From contig NZ_CP150274.1 of the NCBI RefSeq assembly GCF_037977055.1, positions 4,464,001-4,528,000 on the forward strand: a stretch of 64,000 bases of DNA, written 5' to 3'. Under the pieces are notes generated by a model. It ran no database searches and was not told where the DNA came from. It worked only from the letters and a program-made list of their open reading frames with translations. A program made the translations under genes and the position numbers. Origin of the DNA: Paenibacillus sp. FSL K6-1096. Lineage in GTDB: Bacteria; Bacillota; Bacilli; Paenibacillales; Paenibacillaceae. Every line of letters starts with the position of its first letter. Within the stretch, counting starts at the first letter, position 1. Shown here in pieces: positions 1 to 7,413 of the stretch.

Positions 1-45
1 TGGACCGCACTCCTCTGTAAGGAGGGCGGTCTATTCATTTGAAAT
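1..45 (-). terminator. Terminator-like inverted repeat after the LRR gene
   Basis: An inverted repeat with outer arms GGACCGC and GCGGTCT and inner arms TCCT/AGGA lies just downstream of the minus-strand LRR gene. Its far side is cut by the window edge, so a T-tract cannot be checked. A related hairpin (AAATAGACCG/CGGTCTATTT) follows the MFS gene near 2967-3002, so the two may be the same terminator type. Confidence 0.5.
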
Positions 46-52
46 AAAAGAA

Positions 53-1933
53 TTAATACACCTGCACACCCGCATCCAGCACGGACGTATTCCCCACGGA
101 ATTGCCTGCCAGGAATACCTGCTGCAGGCTAGGCAGCTTACTCAGAACCTCTATATCGGAAATCGCGTTGTTCTCCAGATGAAGCGCTTCGATAGCCTGC
201 CACTTGCTCATGAACGCAAGTGAGGCCAGGTTGTTGTCCTGCAGGGTGAAGGAGCGCAAAGCAGTCAGGTTCGCGAAATAAGGCATGATCTGGTCAACCT
301 CACTAACGGAATCGTTGTTTATGGAGAAGTATGGACGGTCCAAGGTCAAATGCTCAAGCGTGCTGTTCGCTGCCGCTGCGGTCTGTCTGAAATTCAGACG
401 GCATTCGGAGCACACCAGTGTATTTACCTGCTCCAGACCGAATAAGGCATCGCTCTCTGAATACAAGGATGAATCGTAGATACTCAGTGTCTTCAGACGG
501 GACAAGCTGTCCAGTGCGCGAAGCCGGATGATGTCGCCGATCTCCCGGAGGGACAGCTCCGCAAGCTCCGGGAATCTCCCCAGCTCAGCCATGCTCTGCT
601 CCCCGCTTCCGCCCCGCAGTGTCAGGCTGGTGACCGCCGGCGCCTTCAGCCCTGAGAGGAAGGACGTAGGGATCTCCACCCGCTTGACACCCGGCAGGTT
701 AAGCGCATCGGGCTTCTCGTAATAACCCGACAAGGTGAATTCCCGCAGCGAGGTCAGGCTGTTCACCGCCTTTACCGAGCCAAGCTGATTTAAGGAAGCC
801 AGGCGGAGCGAGGTCAGAGAGGTTTTGCCGGCCAGACGCTCCAGACTGGAGAAGCTTAAGTTCTCAATATCCAGCGTTTGCAGCGCAGGCATATTCTGCA
901 CGAAGTCGATGGACTTCACATTGGTCAGATAAGACAACCGGAGCTCCTGCAGTCCTGTTAATGCATAGAGCGGCTGCAAGTCAGTGACCTCACTGTAATG
1001 AATCGCCAGGGAGGACAGCCCGGTCATGGATGACAACCAATCCAGATCATTGACATACGTCAGCGACAGGGACTTCAACGGCAGCTTGCTCAGCAGATGG
1101 AAGTCGGTGACGGACTCATCCGCATAAGTAATAGACAGGGAGCTTAGGTTAGGGAATTCCAGCAGCAGAGCCAGCTCCTGATTACTGCGCAGCTGCGTGG
1201 ACAGCTCCGTAATCTTGGATTTATCCCCGAAATAACCGGAGAAGGTGCTGAACGATTCGTTGAAGGCGCCGCCGTAGCTTTTTAGTCCGGGTATATGGGC
1301 AAATGTGGTCTGATCCGTCTGGGAAATCTCGTAGGTTCCGTTCAGGTCAAGTGCTGTCAGTCCCGTGAACGCTTCGAAATCCCGCTGGTCAATCCGCTGG
1401 GTATTCAGTTTTTTATCCTGGGTCACATAAGTGAGCTTCTCAGCCTGTGCATCGCTGAACGGATCGGAGAAGCTGTAGGTGAATTCCCAATGGTCATTGT
1501 CCGTATAGTCCACGCTCAGATAGCGCAGACTCGCTATTTCCTCTTCAGCCGGCAGGGCAGAGCCTTTACCCAGAATCTCCCGCAGGAAGGTGAGCAGCAC
1601 CTCACTCTCGGGCATCGTCCGTACAGACTGAGTAGCCTTGGTTGCCTGCTGCGGAGAGCTTAGGCTGTAATAGACATATGTACCGACCGCGCCGCCCAGC
1701 ACCAGCAGCAGGACCAGCACCAGCCTTATAGGGATGGAGATCGAAACGGGCGGCTTCGGCGCGGTCTTAGGAGGGGGCGTCCCGTGATAATGGTTAATGG
1801 TCTGATCGACATAGTAGACATTATTTTGCTTTAGCAGAAGCTCGGTCTGGCAATAAGGACATTTGAGAATCGCGCCTTCTTTGTATTCAATTCTTCCGCT
1901 GCAATTGGGACAATTCAACGGGATAAATGCCAC
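53..1933 (-). CDS. Zinc-ribbon, membrane-anchored leucine-rich repeat protein
   Basis: The 626-residue protein opens with a zinc ribbon (CPNC at 8-11, CPYC at 25-28), then a proline-rich stretch, one hydrophobic membrane segment around residues 68-88, and a long C-terminal part built from leucine-rich repeats (LxxLxLxxN/L pattern, clearest from about residue 260 on). The topology suggests a cytosolic zinc ribbon and an extracellular LRR arc, a protein-binding surface rather than an enzyme. The start is GTG with AAGGAGG nine bases upstream. The C-terminal repeats have the bacterial internalin-like form (SLSRLKTLSI, NNAISDIEVLSKLPSL). The ligand is unknown. The start region overlaps the tail of a degraded TetR gene, which suggests that deletion placed these next to each other. 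Confidence 0.8.
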   Translation of the reverse strand: MAFIPLNCPNCSGRIEYKEGAILKCPYCQTELLLKQNNVYYVDQTINHYHGTPPPKTAPKPPVSISIPIRLVLVLLLVLGGAVGTYVYYSLSSPQQATKATQSVRTMPESEVLLTFLREILGKGSALPAEEEIASLRYLSVDYTDNDHWEFTYSFSDPFSDAQAEKLTYVTQDKKLNTQRIDQRDFEAFTGLTALDLNGTYEISQTDQTTFAHIPGLKSYGGAFNESFSTFSGYFGDKSKITELSTQLRSNQELALLLEFPNLSSLSITYADESVTDFHLLSKLPLKSLSLTYVNDLDWLSSMTGLSSLAIHYSEVTDLQPLYALTGLQELRLSYLTNVKSIDFVQNMPALQTLDIENLSFSSLERLAGKTSLTSLRLASLNQLGSVKAVNSLTSLREFTLSGYYEKPDALNLPGVKRVEIPTSFLSGLKAPAVTSLTLRGGSGEQSMAELGRFPELAELSLREIGDIIRLRALDSLSRLKTLSIYDSSLYSESDALFGLEQVNTLVCSECRLNFRQTAAAANSTLEHLTLDRPYFSINNDSVSEVDQIMPYFANLTALRSFTLQDNNLASLAFMSKWQAIEALHLENNAISDIEVLSKLPSLQQVFLAGNSVGNTSVLDAGVQVY

Positions 1934-2257
1934 GGGCCGCAGCCTCCTTCATGATGTGATGATATTCCAGTGATCTTATCGGAATTTACGTGAGTTTCGC
2001 TGATTTGTTCCAACATTCTCCGGCTCATCATGTCGCGCAGATGATTTTTGAAGGAAGGAACGCCCTTTGCTGTCCAGGAAGATCTTATGGAGAAAGGTGT
2101 TATTCTCAACTAGCTCAAGCGCACGGAGCAGGGAAGCTCTGGACGGAAAGGTGCCGTTCTCTTCCACAGCGTAGCAGTTTTCAATTAATTGCGCCATCTG
2201 CATTTCAATGCATTGATCAAGCAGCTTCAGAGAAACTTTAAAATGCCGTAGCGCCAA
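1915..2257 (-). pseudogene. Frameshifted C-terminal remnant of a TetR/AcrR regulator
   Basis: Two overlapping minus-strand frames together read like the ligand-binding domain of a TetR/AcrR regulator. The first (from about 2250) gives an amphipathic helix set ending in FLDSKG; the second picks up at VPSFKNHLRDMMSRRM. The combined FLDSKGVPSFKNHL matches the usual TetR C-terminal pattern LLxxxGDPSFxxKL. The switch falls at about 2060-2075, where one base (AAAGGG run) is in excess. There is no helix-turn-helix N-terminus and no proper start: the only in-frame start (TTG, 2257) sits in the T-tract of the upstream terminator. The tail runs into the next gene's ribosome binding site. I read it as a relic, with good confidence in the family and less in the exact limits. 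Confidence 0.65.
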
Positions 2258-2287
2258 AAAAATGCCTCTTACAGAATGTAAGAGGTA
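2256..2287 (-). terminator. Rho-independent terminator of the hydrolase gene
   Basis: On the minus strand CCTCTTAC, loop ATTCT and GTAAGAGG form a perfect 8-bp stem followed by CATTTTTTT. It lies ten bases beyond the stop codon of the hydrolase gene. Confidence 0.85.
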
Positions 2288-2296
2288 ATCTCAGAT

Positions 2297-2884
2297 TTAT
2301 TCATTAGTCTGCACGATCATATCGCGCAGAACATCATAGGCAATAGGTAGAGTAGTAAAGCCGTCGCTGTCGAGAAAATGTCCGCCGTGCTCCACCTCGT
2401 AGAAATCAGCATGAATGACTTGTGCTAATTCCTTGCTGAGCGCGGCTGGCACAATGTCATCATCCCTGGAGGCAATCACTGCGCGCCTTGGGGCTAGCGC
2501 TGCGGCCCCGCTGTAGTCGGTCTGCTCCTTCGTGAATTCGTCAAGCATGGGCAGGTCGGGCAGCGGCTTGGTGAAGCCGGATACGAGAACCAGACCGCCG
2601 AGCGGCTCCTGCGGCTTCGCGTTCAGCAGATACTTGAGCAGAGAGACACAGCCTAAGCTGTGAGCAACGAAATAGGTGTCTTGGTTCAGCACCGCGGCCT
2701 TACTGGAGAGATGCTTCAGCCATTCCTGGAGGTTAGGCGATAAGGGCGCCGGCATTTCCAGAATATCCGCCGTAATCCCGTCTGCCGCGAGCCGCTCCTG
2801 TAACCAGCGAAACCAATGATTCGCCGGAGTAGCCCCGTAACCATGAACAATATAAACATGCTTGCCGTTTGTCGGATCAGCCAT
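2297..2884 (-). CDS. RBBP9/YdeN-type alpha/beta hydrolase
   Basis: A 195-residue serine hydrolase of the RBBP9/YdeN family. It has the N-terminal VYIVHGYGATPANHWFRWL signature of that family, the nucleophile elbow AHSLGC, an acidic residue in SRDDDIVP and the catalytic histidine in EHGGHFL. This Ser-Asp-His order and the short length fit the family well. No signal peptide is seen, so it should be cytosolic. I chose the ATG at 2884 because GGAAGGAGCT lies at the right spacing; the frame is open further upstream without another good ribosome binding site. The substrate is unknown; family members are usually called esterases on weak evidence. It is monocistronic, closed by the terminator at 2256-2287. 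Confidence 0.85.
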   Translation of the reverse strand: MADPTNGKHVYIVHGYGATPANHWFRWLQERLAADGITADILEMPAPLSPNLQEWLKHLSSKAAVLNQDTYFVAHSLGCVSLLKYLLNAKPQEPLGGLVLVSGFTKPLPDLPMLDEFTKEQTDYSGAAALAPRRAVIASRDDDIVPAALSKELAQVIHADFYEVEHGGHFLDSDGFTTLPIAYDVLRDMIVQTNE

Positions 2885-2966
2885 ATCGTAAGCTCCTTCC
2901 GTTAAGTAAATATTCCCAATCGCGTATATTATAGATTCTTCTATCCTGAATGCACAACCCCTAAAT

Positions 2967-3002
2967 AGACCGCCCCTCTCTATGGAATGACGGTCTATTT
3001 GC
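2967..3002 (-). terminator. Hairpin after the MFS gene
   Basis: A perfect 10-bp inverted repeat, AAATAGACCG and CGGTCTATTT, with an 18-base loop sits a few bases past the stop of the minus-strand MFS gene. The T-tract is short (TATTTAG), so termination may be partial. Confidence 0.6.
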
Positions 3003-3008
3003 ATTCAT

Positions 3009-4229
3009 TTATTCACTGGCTGATGGCTCGTCTGCACCGGTTCCGGCAAATCTGGCCAGCAGGAATACTCCAATCAGAACCACGACTATCCCCGACCAGA
3101 AGAACCAGAACGGAACGCCGAACCGGTCGGCTACAGGTCCCGCCAGGGCAAGCCCGATCGGGGAGGACAAGAGTCCAATGCTCGTGACAAAGGAAAGCAC
3201 ACGCCCCAAGAGCTCAGGCTCATAAGACTTCTGGATCATCGCCATGTAAGGGCCGTTGAACAAGGGGGCAGCGGCACCCATCAGGAAGGAGAGGACGGTA
3301 AAAGCAAGGAACGCCTCGCGCCCTACTATCCCGCTCAGGACACAGGTGAGCCCGATTACAACCAGACTCACACTCATATAGGTGGTGTCCTTCCACCTGG
3401 AAGCAAGCACCGACAGCAGCGCACCGCCAAGGATCATCCCGATCCCGAATACGGCCTCGATCAGGCTGGCGCTGTAACCGCCGCGTCCGAAATGGGACAG
3501 CGTCATCAAGGGAAACAGCATCGCCAGCGGCATGAAGACCACGCTGAAGACCGCCATGGCAACCGTTACTGTAACAATGGGCTTGTGCGACAGGAAGGCC
3601 CGCCAGCCGAGAATAAACTCCTTACGGAACGAGGGTGTTTCGACGCTTTCCGGCTTCGGCTGATGAATGTGAACGAACAGAAGCATAAGGTTAGCGATTA
3701 AAGCGCCAGCGACATCTAAGAGCAGCACGGCTCCCAGAGAAGTAGCCGAGTATACCGCTATTCCAAGCGCGGGTCCAAGTACGCTGGAAGCGGAGAAGAT
3801 GAGCTGGTTCCAGCCTGCCACCCGGGTGAGCTGGTCCTCCGGCGCAATCAGAGGAATCGCAGCCTGGAACGAAGGGGCATGGAAGGACGAGGCTGCCGAA
3901 CGAATCAGCAGGATGGCATATACGATCCATAAGCTCGGCTCCCCCCATAGATAATAAACACCCAGAGCCAGACTGGATAACGCGATGGCGCTGTCCGACA
4001 CAATCATAGTGAGCTTACGGTTCCAGCGGTCGAGCCAGACGCCGATGAATGGGCCTAGTACGGCTTGCGGCAGGAACCCGGCCAGCCCGGCAAGCATCAG
4101 CACGGTAGCCGACCCTGTCGTCTCGGTGAGGTGCCAGATGATGGAGAACTGAACCATCGCAGATGTTAATATTGAGAAGATTTGTCCGCTGAAGATGAAG
4201 GCGAACGTCTTTTTCCATTGAGTAATCAT
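3009..4229 (-). CDS. Mef-like MFS macrolide-type efflux transporter
   Basis: A 406-residue, 12-helix major facilitator protein. The N-terminal half follows the Mef(A/E) macrolide pump pattern closely: TSAMVQFSIIWHLTETTGSA, then GFLPQAVLGPFIGVWLDRWN with the motif-A-like GVWLDRWNRK loop, and FHAPSFQAAIPLIAPEDQLT. By family it would expel a drug, probably macrolide-like, by proton antiport. The frame is open 55 codons further upstream, but ATG 4229 has GGGAGGT eight bases before it and starts where Mef proteins start. The gene lies behind a long leader with a short ORF and a strong terminator just before the ribosome binding site, which suggests antibiotic-sensing attenuation. Substrate specificity cannot be read from the sequence. 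Confidence 0.82.
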   Translation of the reverse strand: MITQWKKTFAFIFSGQIFSILTSAMVQFSIIWHLTETTGSATVLMLAGLAGFLPQAVLGPFIGVWLDRWNRKLTMIVSDSAIALSSLALGVYYLWGEPSLWIVYAILLIRSAASSFHAPSFQAAIPLIAPEDQLTRVAGWNQLIFSASSVLGPALGIAVYSATSLGAVLLLDVAGALIANLMLLFVHIHQPKPESVETPSFRKEFILGWRAFLSHKPIVTVTVAMAVFSVVFMPLAMLFPLMTLSHFGRGGYSASLIEAVFGIGMILGGALLSVLASRWKDTTYMSVSLVVIGLTCVLSGIVGREAFLAFTVLSFLMGAAAPLFNGPYMAMIQKSYEPELLGRVLSFVTSIGLLSSPIGLALAGPVADRFGVPFWFFWSGIVVVLIGVFLLARFAGTGADEPSASE

Positions 4230-4246
4230 AAGTTTCTTACCTCCCG

Positions 4247-4287
4247 AAATAAAGACAGACCCAAATCCGGAAGTGGACTTGGGTCTG
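4247..4287 (-). promoter_or_regulatory. Attenuator (intrinsic terminator) in the mef-like leader
   Basis: On the minus strand CAGACCCAAGTCC, loop ACTTCC and GGATTTGGGTCTG make a 13-bp stem with one G-U pair, followed by TCTTTATTT. It ends only a few bases before the GGGAGGT ribosome binding site of the MFS gene, so transcripts from the upstream promoter must read through it to express the pump. Confidence 0.7.
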
Positions 4288-4347
4288 CAACAATTACATG
4301 ATGGGACAGTGCGAAACCGGGCATAGTGAAATAAGCCGTAGCGGATC

Positions 4348-4455
4348 GCAGCCGATGTCCTTAACGTAAATAGAAGCAGCTCAAAAAAGCCCACACTTGG
4401 TGAGAAATCAGCTTTTGTTGAACGTGCTTACCATATACGTGGAATCATCGGCTGC
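4348..4455 (-). promoter_or_regulatory. Long-range stem enclosing the leader ORF
   Basis: GCAGCCGATG (4446-4455, just after the leader's GAGGAGG and overlapping the leader start codon) is exactly complementary to CATCGGCTGC at 4348-4357. Pairing extends with TCC/GGA and ACGTA/TACGT, separated by small bulges. A ribosome held on the leader ORF would open this stem, as expected of an attenuation switch. The competing anti-terminator pairing is not obvious by eye. Confidence 0.5.
4428..4448 (-). CDS. Putative leader peptide MIPRIW of the mef-like gene
   Basis: A six-codon ORF, ATG to TAA, with a strong GAGGAGG ten bases upstream (4459-4465). It lies 15-35 bases after the predicted transcription start and inside the long-range stem. 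Mef and other ribosome-targeting-drug resistance genes are known to be controlled by drug-stalled leader peptides; this ORF is in the right place for that role. Another ATG (GGAGGATGGCA) is in a different frame with no spacing to the ribosome binding site and would give a 16-residue peptide. No expression evidence is possible from sequence alone. Confidence 0.45.
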   Translation of the reverse strand: MIPRIW

Positions 4456-4480
4456 CATCCTCCTCGAATTTTATAGGTGG

Positions 4481-4510
4481 AGTTTAACATTGGAATGGTG
4501 AAGGTGTCAA
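4481..4510 (-). promoter_or_regulatory. Sigma-A-type promoter of the mef-like gene
   Basis: On the minus strand TTGACA (4505-4510), an 18-base spacer and TAAACT (4481-4486) (or TTAAAC with 17) precede a leader of about 245 bases. Confidence 0.6.
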
Positions 4511-4533
4511 CAGGATAGCCCCCGGTTCAATGA

Positions 4534-5217
4534 TCAATGGACCCGTCTTCTCGTAAACAGCCACCCGCCAGCTATGAAAACCAGATAAAGCAGCAGGTTG
4601 AATCCGGTGCCCAGCAGGAGAGAATCATTCAGCAGCAGGGTGCGGAAGAAGGAGGCCACGTGAACCCGGAGCTCCGGGATGGCTGTTCCCACCGGAATGG
4701 CGGCAACAACCAGTACAGACAGCAGCCAGCCAGCGGGGGTGAAGAACCCCGAAATCAGCATACACAGTAAAGCCATGGCCATCAGGTAAAAGGCTGTTTG
4801 ATACAGAAAGGAACCGGCAAAGCCATAGTCGTTCCAATGAAAAGCGGAGATCAGATCAATGGCGTTATCATAATTGTGCAAAACATGGACCTGCAAGGCG
4901 AGCCATAGGGAGTTCAGCAAGGCGACGGCTGCCGCCCAGACGGCAAAAACGGTATGGATTCCCCTGTAATATTGCATCCGGCTGGCGCCCAAATGAACAA
5001 TGCGTTTGTAATAGCTCAGCGGCAGGGTGATGGCGAACAACGGCAAGAGAAGAATAAGCATATTGCTCTCCGATAGACGGGAGACGCCCATCGTATCTGT
5101 CAGGAAGGTAATTATAAGTTCTGTCGTCCGGCCAAGCACAATAATCATCAGTACCAGCCAGATATATAATTTAAGCTGGCTGTAGGTTGCTTTAAGATGA
5201 ACGGTCAAAGCACTCAA
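4534..5217 (-). CDS. ABC transporter permease-like membrane protein of the YtrA-type operon
   Basis: A 227-residue protein with about six hydrophobic segments (for example near residues 18-36, 52-67, 90-108, 145-160, 165-185, 205-220) and no soluble domain. Its start follows directly on the stop of the ATP-binding gene, so it is almost certainly its membrane partner. The arrangement GntR regulator, ATPase, permease resembles the ytr-type operons of Bacillus, which respond to cell-wall-active antibiotics. The sequence does not show a clear ABC2 signature; assignment rests mainly on position and topology. Confidence 0.7.
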   Translation of the reverse strand: MSALTVHLKATYSQLKLYIWLVLMIIVLGRTTELIITFLTDTMGVSRLSESNMLILLLPLFAITLPLSYYKRIVHLGASRMQYYRGIHTVFAVWAAAVALLNSLWLALQVHVLHNYDNAIDLISAFHWNDYGFAGSFLYQTAFYLMAMALLCMLISGFFTPAGWLLSVLVVAAIPVGTAIPELRVHVASFFRTLLLNDSLLLGTGFNLLLYLVFIAGGWLFTRRRVH

Positions 5218-5218
5218 T

Positions 5219-6088
5219 CTAGAGACCTCCCTCGATCAAATACAGGAATAGCTTTTGCAGACTCAGCGCCTCGACAGATATGTCCTGTTCACGGGCCAAC
5301 CGTTTGTCCTTGTCACTCAGCCTCTCGTAAAGAGCGGCAAGCGTGCCTCTTCCGTAGTCCTCGCGGTAGATCACCCGTTTACCGGACGTATAAGAGGCTA
5401 CAGCCTCTGAATTTCCCCGGATCAGATAAGCGGACTGGCGGCATTGCTCCATGTCGTCCTGAAGAAGGAGGGAGCCAGACTCCAGGATAATGACCCTCTC
5501 TGCGACCGGCGCGATCTCATCGATCAAATGCGTGGACACCAGAATCGTGCGCGGATGATTGGCGTAATCCTCCATAAGTGCCTTATAGAACCGTTCCCTC
5601 ATCAACACATCAAGGCTTAGCACTGGCTCATCGTATAAGGTTATCTGCGCCCGGCTGGCCAGTCCGATTACATTCTGGATCAGCGACTGGTTACCGCTGG
5701 AGAGCTGCCGGATCTTCTGGTTCTTATCAATCAGAAAGAGGTCAAGGAGCTCGCGGGCATAAGACCAATCCCACCTGGGATAAAAGGCTGCTGCGGTCTT
5801 CAAAGCTTCGATGACTCTCATTCCCCCGAAGTGCTGGAAATGATCGCGCACATAGCACAAATCCTCCGGTAATTCTCCTCTGCGCAGCCGCTGTCCGCCA
5901 ACCTCAATCGTACCGGAATCTGCCGCAATTCCACCCGCAATCGTATTTAGTAAGGTGGTTTTGCCGGCACCGTTGCGTCCGAGCAATGCGTAAATGACGC
6001 CTTCCTCCAGCTGTAAATCGAGCGCCCGCAGAGCCGGAGCAGAGCCAAAGGATTTGGTCAGACGGCCGCAAGCCAATGCTATACTCAC
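5219..6088 (-). CDS. ABC transporter ATP-binding protein (YtrB-like)
   Basis: A 289-residue ATPase with Walker A GRNGAGKTT (about residues 36-44), Walker B ITLYDEP and the H-loop histidine in VSTHLIDE. The signature motif is LSSGNQ rather than LSGGQ, a common departure in the GntR-linked YtrB subgroup. The C-terminal third is an extra domain that may contact the permease. It is the second gene of the operon 6462 to 4534, six bases after the regulator and one base before the permease. Function by context: export or antibiotic sensing at the membrane. Confidence 0.85.
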   Translation of the reverse strand: MSIALACGRLTKSFGSAPALRALDLQLEEGVIYALLGRNGAGKTTLLNTIAGGIAADSGTIEVGGQRLRRGELPEDLCYVRDHFQHFGGMRVIEALKTAAAFYPRWDWSYARELLDLFLIDKNQKIRQLSSGNQSLIQNVIGLASRAQITLYDEPVLSLDVLMRERFYKALMEDYANHPRTILVSTHLIDEIAPVAERVIILESGSLLLQDDMEQCRQSAYLIRGNSEAVASYTSGKRVIYREDYGRGTLAALYERLSDKDKRLAREQDISVEALSLQKLFLYLIEGGL

Positions 6089-6093
6089 GGATT

Positions 6094-6462
6094 TCAGTCC
6101 TTTCTCAGTTGTGTAATCATGTCAATGATATCGCCGGTGGTCAGCCCAAGCTTGTCGGCTTCGTTCAGCAGCTCGGACAAGAGCTCTTTGGTAAACCGCT
6201 CTCTTCGTTTCAGCTGAATTTTCTCTTTGGCATCGGATGCGACAAACATGCCCAGCCCTCTTTTTTTGTACAGGATCTCTTCATTGACCAGTAAGCCAAT
6301 CCCCTTAACCACCGTGGCCGGATTAATCTGAAACAGCTGGGAGAACTGGGCAACCGAAAGAATCTGCTCGTCCACGCGAAACGTGCCGTTCAGAATATCA
6401 TCCTCAATGATATGGGCGACTTGCTGGAATATCGGTAGATTATCATCAAAAGTGATGGTCAT
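6094..6462 (-). CDS. GntR-family (YtrA subfamily) repressor
   Basis: A 122-residue short GntR regulator. The N-terminal winged helix includes PIFQQVAHIIEDDILNGTF and FQINPATVVKGIGLLVNEEIL, and the protein ends in a helical tail typical of the YtrA subfamily, without the large ligand domain of FadR or HutC types. It is the first gene of an operon with an ABC ATPase and permease. An inverted repeat, GTATGTTA-N6-TAACATAC, stands in its promoter region (6485-6506), and a near copy stands before the divergent exporter operon (6605-6626). The simplest reading is a repressor controlling itself and the neighbouring transporter. Confidence 0.85.
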   Translation of the reverse strand: MTITFDDNLPIFQQVAHIIEDDILNGTFRVDEQILSVAQFSQLFQINPATVVKGIGLLVNEEILYKKRGLGMFVASDAKEKIQLKRRERFTKELLSELLNEADKLGLTTGDIIDMITQLRKD

Positions 6463-6484
6463 GGCTTCACCATTCGTCCTCTTA

Positions 6485-6506
6485 GTATGTTACTCATATA
6501 ACATAC
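6485..6506. promoter_or_regulatory. Operator 1 of the YtrA-like repressor
   Basis: Perfect dyad GTATGTTA-CTCATA-TAACATAC 22 bases upstream of the GntR start codon. The same dyad with one change recurs at 6605-6626. Confidence 0.7.
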
Positions 6507-6576
6507 CACCATAAAGGATGGACAACCAATTGTCAATCCACAGAATTATAGCTCCATGTGACCGGGAAGGCTCATG

Positions 6577-6606
6577 TTGACAGCTTGAACTTTCGTGTAT
6601 TACAGT
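6577..6606 (+). promoter_or_regulatory. Promoter of the MacB/FtsX-type operon
   Basis: TTGACA at 6577-6582 with, 18 bases on, TACAGT (6601-6606). The minus-10 region overlaps operator 2, as expected for repression by steric block. Confidence 0.55.
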
Positions 6607-6634
6607 ATGCTACATGAGTAACATACTAACATAC
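6605..6634. promoter_or_regulatory. Operator 2 plus an extra half-site
   Basis: GTATGCTA-CATGAG-TAACATAC (6605-6626) is followed directly by another TAACATAC (6627-6634). It matches operator 1 in 15 of 16 arm positions, so the same GntR repressor probably binds here. Confidence 0.65.
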
Positions 6635-6695
6635 TGGAGACGGAAATAACAGCCCTAGTCATGCGGCTGTGTGACCTTTCAGACAAGCAGAGGAG

Positions 6696-7412
6696 ATGGA
6701 AGCAGCGGTGAATAAGCTGATTGAGTTCAAGAATGTAGCCAAGGAGTATCAAGTAGGGGAGGTGACTATCCGGGCACTTGACGGTGTAGACTTCTCCATA
6801 TCCGAAGGGGAGTTCGTCGTAGTACTGGGAGCCAGCGGGGCAGGTAAAAGTACCATTCTTAACATTCTGGGAGGTATGGATACGGCTACGTCAGGCCAGG
6901 TTCTTGTCGGCGGCCAGGAGATCACGAAATACAGTGAGAAGAAGTTAACCCGCTACCGGGGGGAGAAGGTTGGCTTTGTGTTTCAATTCTACAACCTCAT
7001 CCCCAACCTGAATGCACTGGAGAATGTCGAATTTGCTGCTGAGGTGTGCAAGGATCATCTGGATGCCAAGGAGGTACTAGACAAGGTAGGGCTAAGCAAC
7101 CGGAACCGGAACTTCCCGTCCCAGCTATCCGGAGGCGAGCAGCAGCGGGTGGCAATTGCCAGAGCCGTTGCCAAGAATCCGCTGCTGCTGCTCTGTGATG
7201 AACCCACCGGGGCACTTGATTATGTGACGGGTAAGGCTGTATTGAAGCTTCTGGAGGACTTGAACAGGGAGACGAACAAATGCGTTGTGCTGGTCACGCA
7301 TAATTCGGCGATTGCCCAGATGGCGGACAAGATTATTAAGGTGAAGAGCGGCCGGATTGAAAGTATTACGATGAATGAACACAGACAAAGCGCTGAAGGG
7401 ATTGAGTGGTGA
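6696..7412 (+). CDS. ABC exporter ATP-binding protein (MacB/LolD/BceA type)
   Basis: A 238-residue ATPase of the MacB/LolD group: Walker A GASGAGKST, Q-loop FVFQFYNLIPNLNALENVEF (the usual FQFYNLIP of this group), signature LSGGEQQRVAIARA, Walker B LLLLCDEPTGALD and the H-loop VTHN. It would power the FtsX-type permease encoded next, moving peptides, lipids or antibiotics out or off the membrane rather than importing. The ATG at 6696 touches its AGAGGAG; a GTG at 6708 (twelve bases from AGAGGAG) is an alternative start. Expression is probably repressed by the divergent YtrA-like regulator via 6605-6634. Confidence 0.88.
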   Translation: MEAAVNKLIEFKNVAKEYQVGEVTIRALDGVDFSISEGEFVVVLGASGAGKSTILNILGGMDTATSGQVLVGGQEITKYSEKKLTRYRGEKVGFVFQFYNLIPNLNALENVEFAAEVCKDHLDAKEVLDKVGLSNRNRNFPSQLSGGEQQRVAIARAVAKNPLLLLCDEPTGALDYVTGKAVLKLLEDLNRETNKCVVLVTHNSAIAQMADKIIKVKSGRIESITMNEHRQSAEGIEW

Positions 7413-7413
7413 G

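Noticed and set aside
4256..4287. T-box or metabolite riboswitch before the MFS gene
   Set aside because: No T-box bulge sequence, no tRNA-like specifier layout and no recognisable riboswitch core; a leader-ORF attenuator explains it better.
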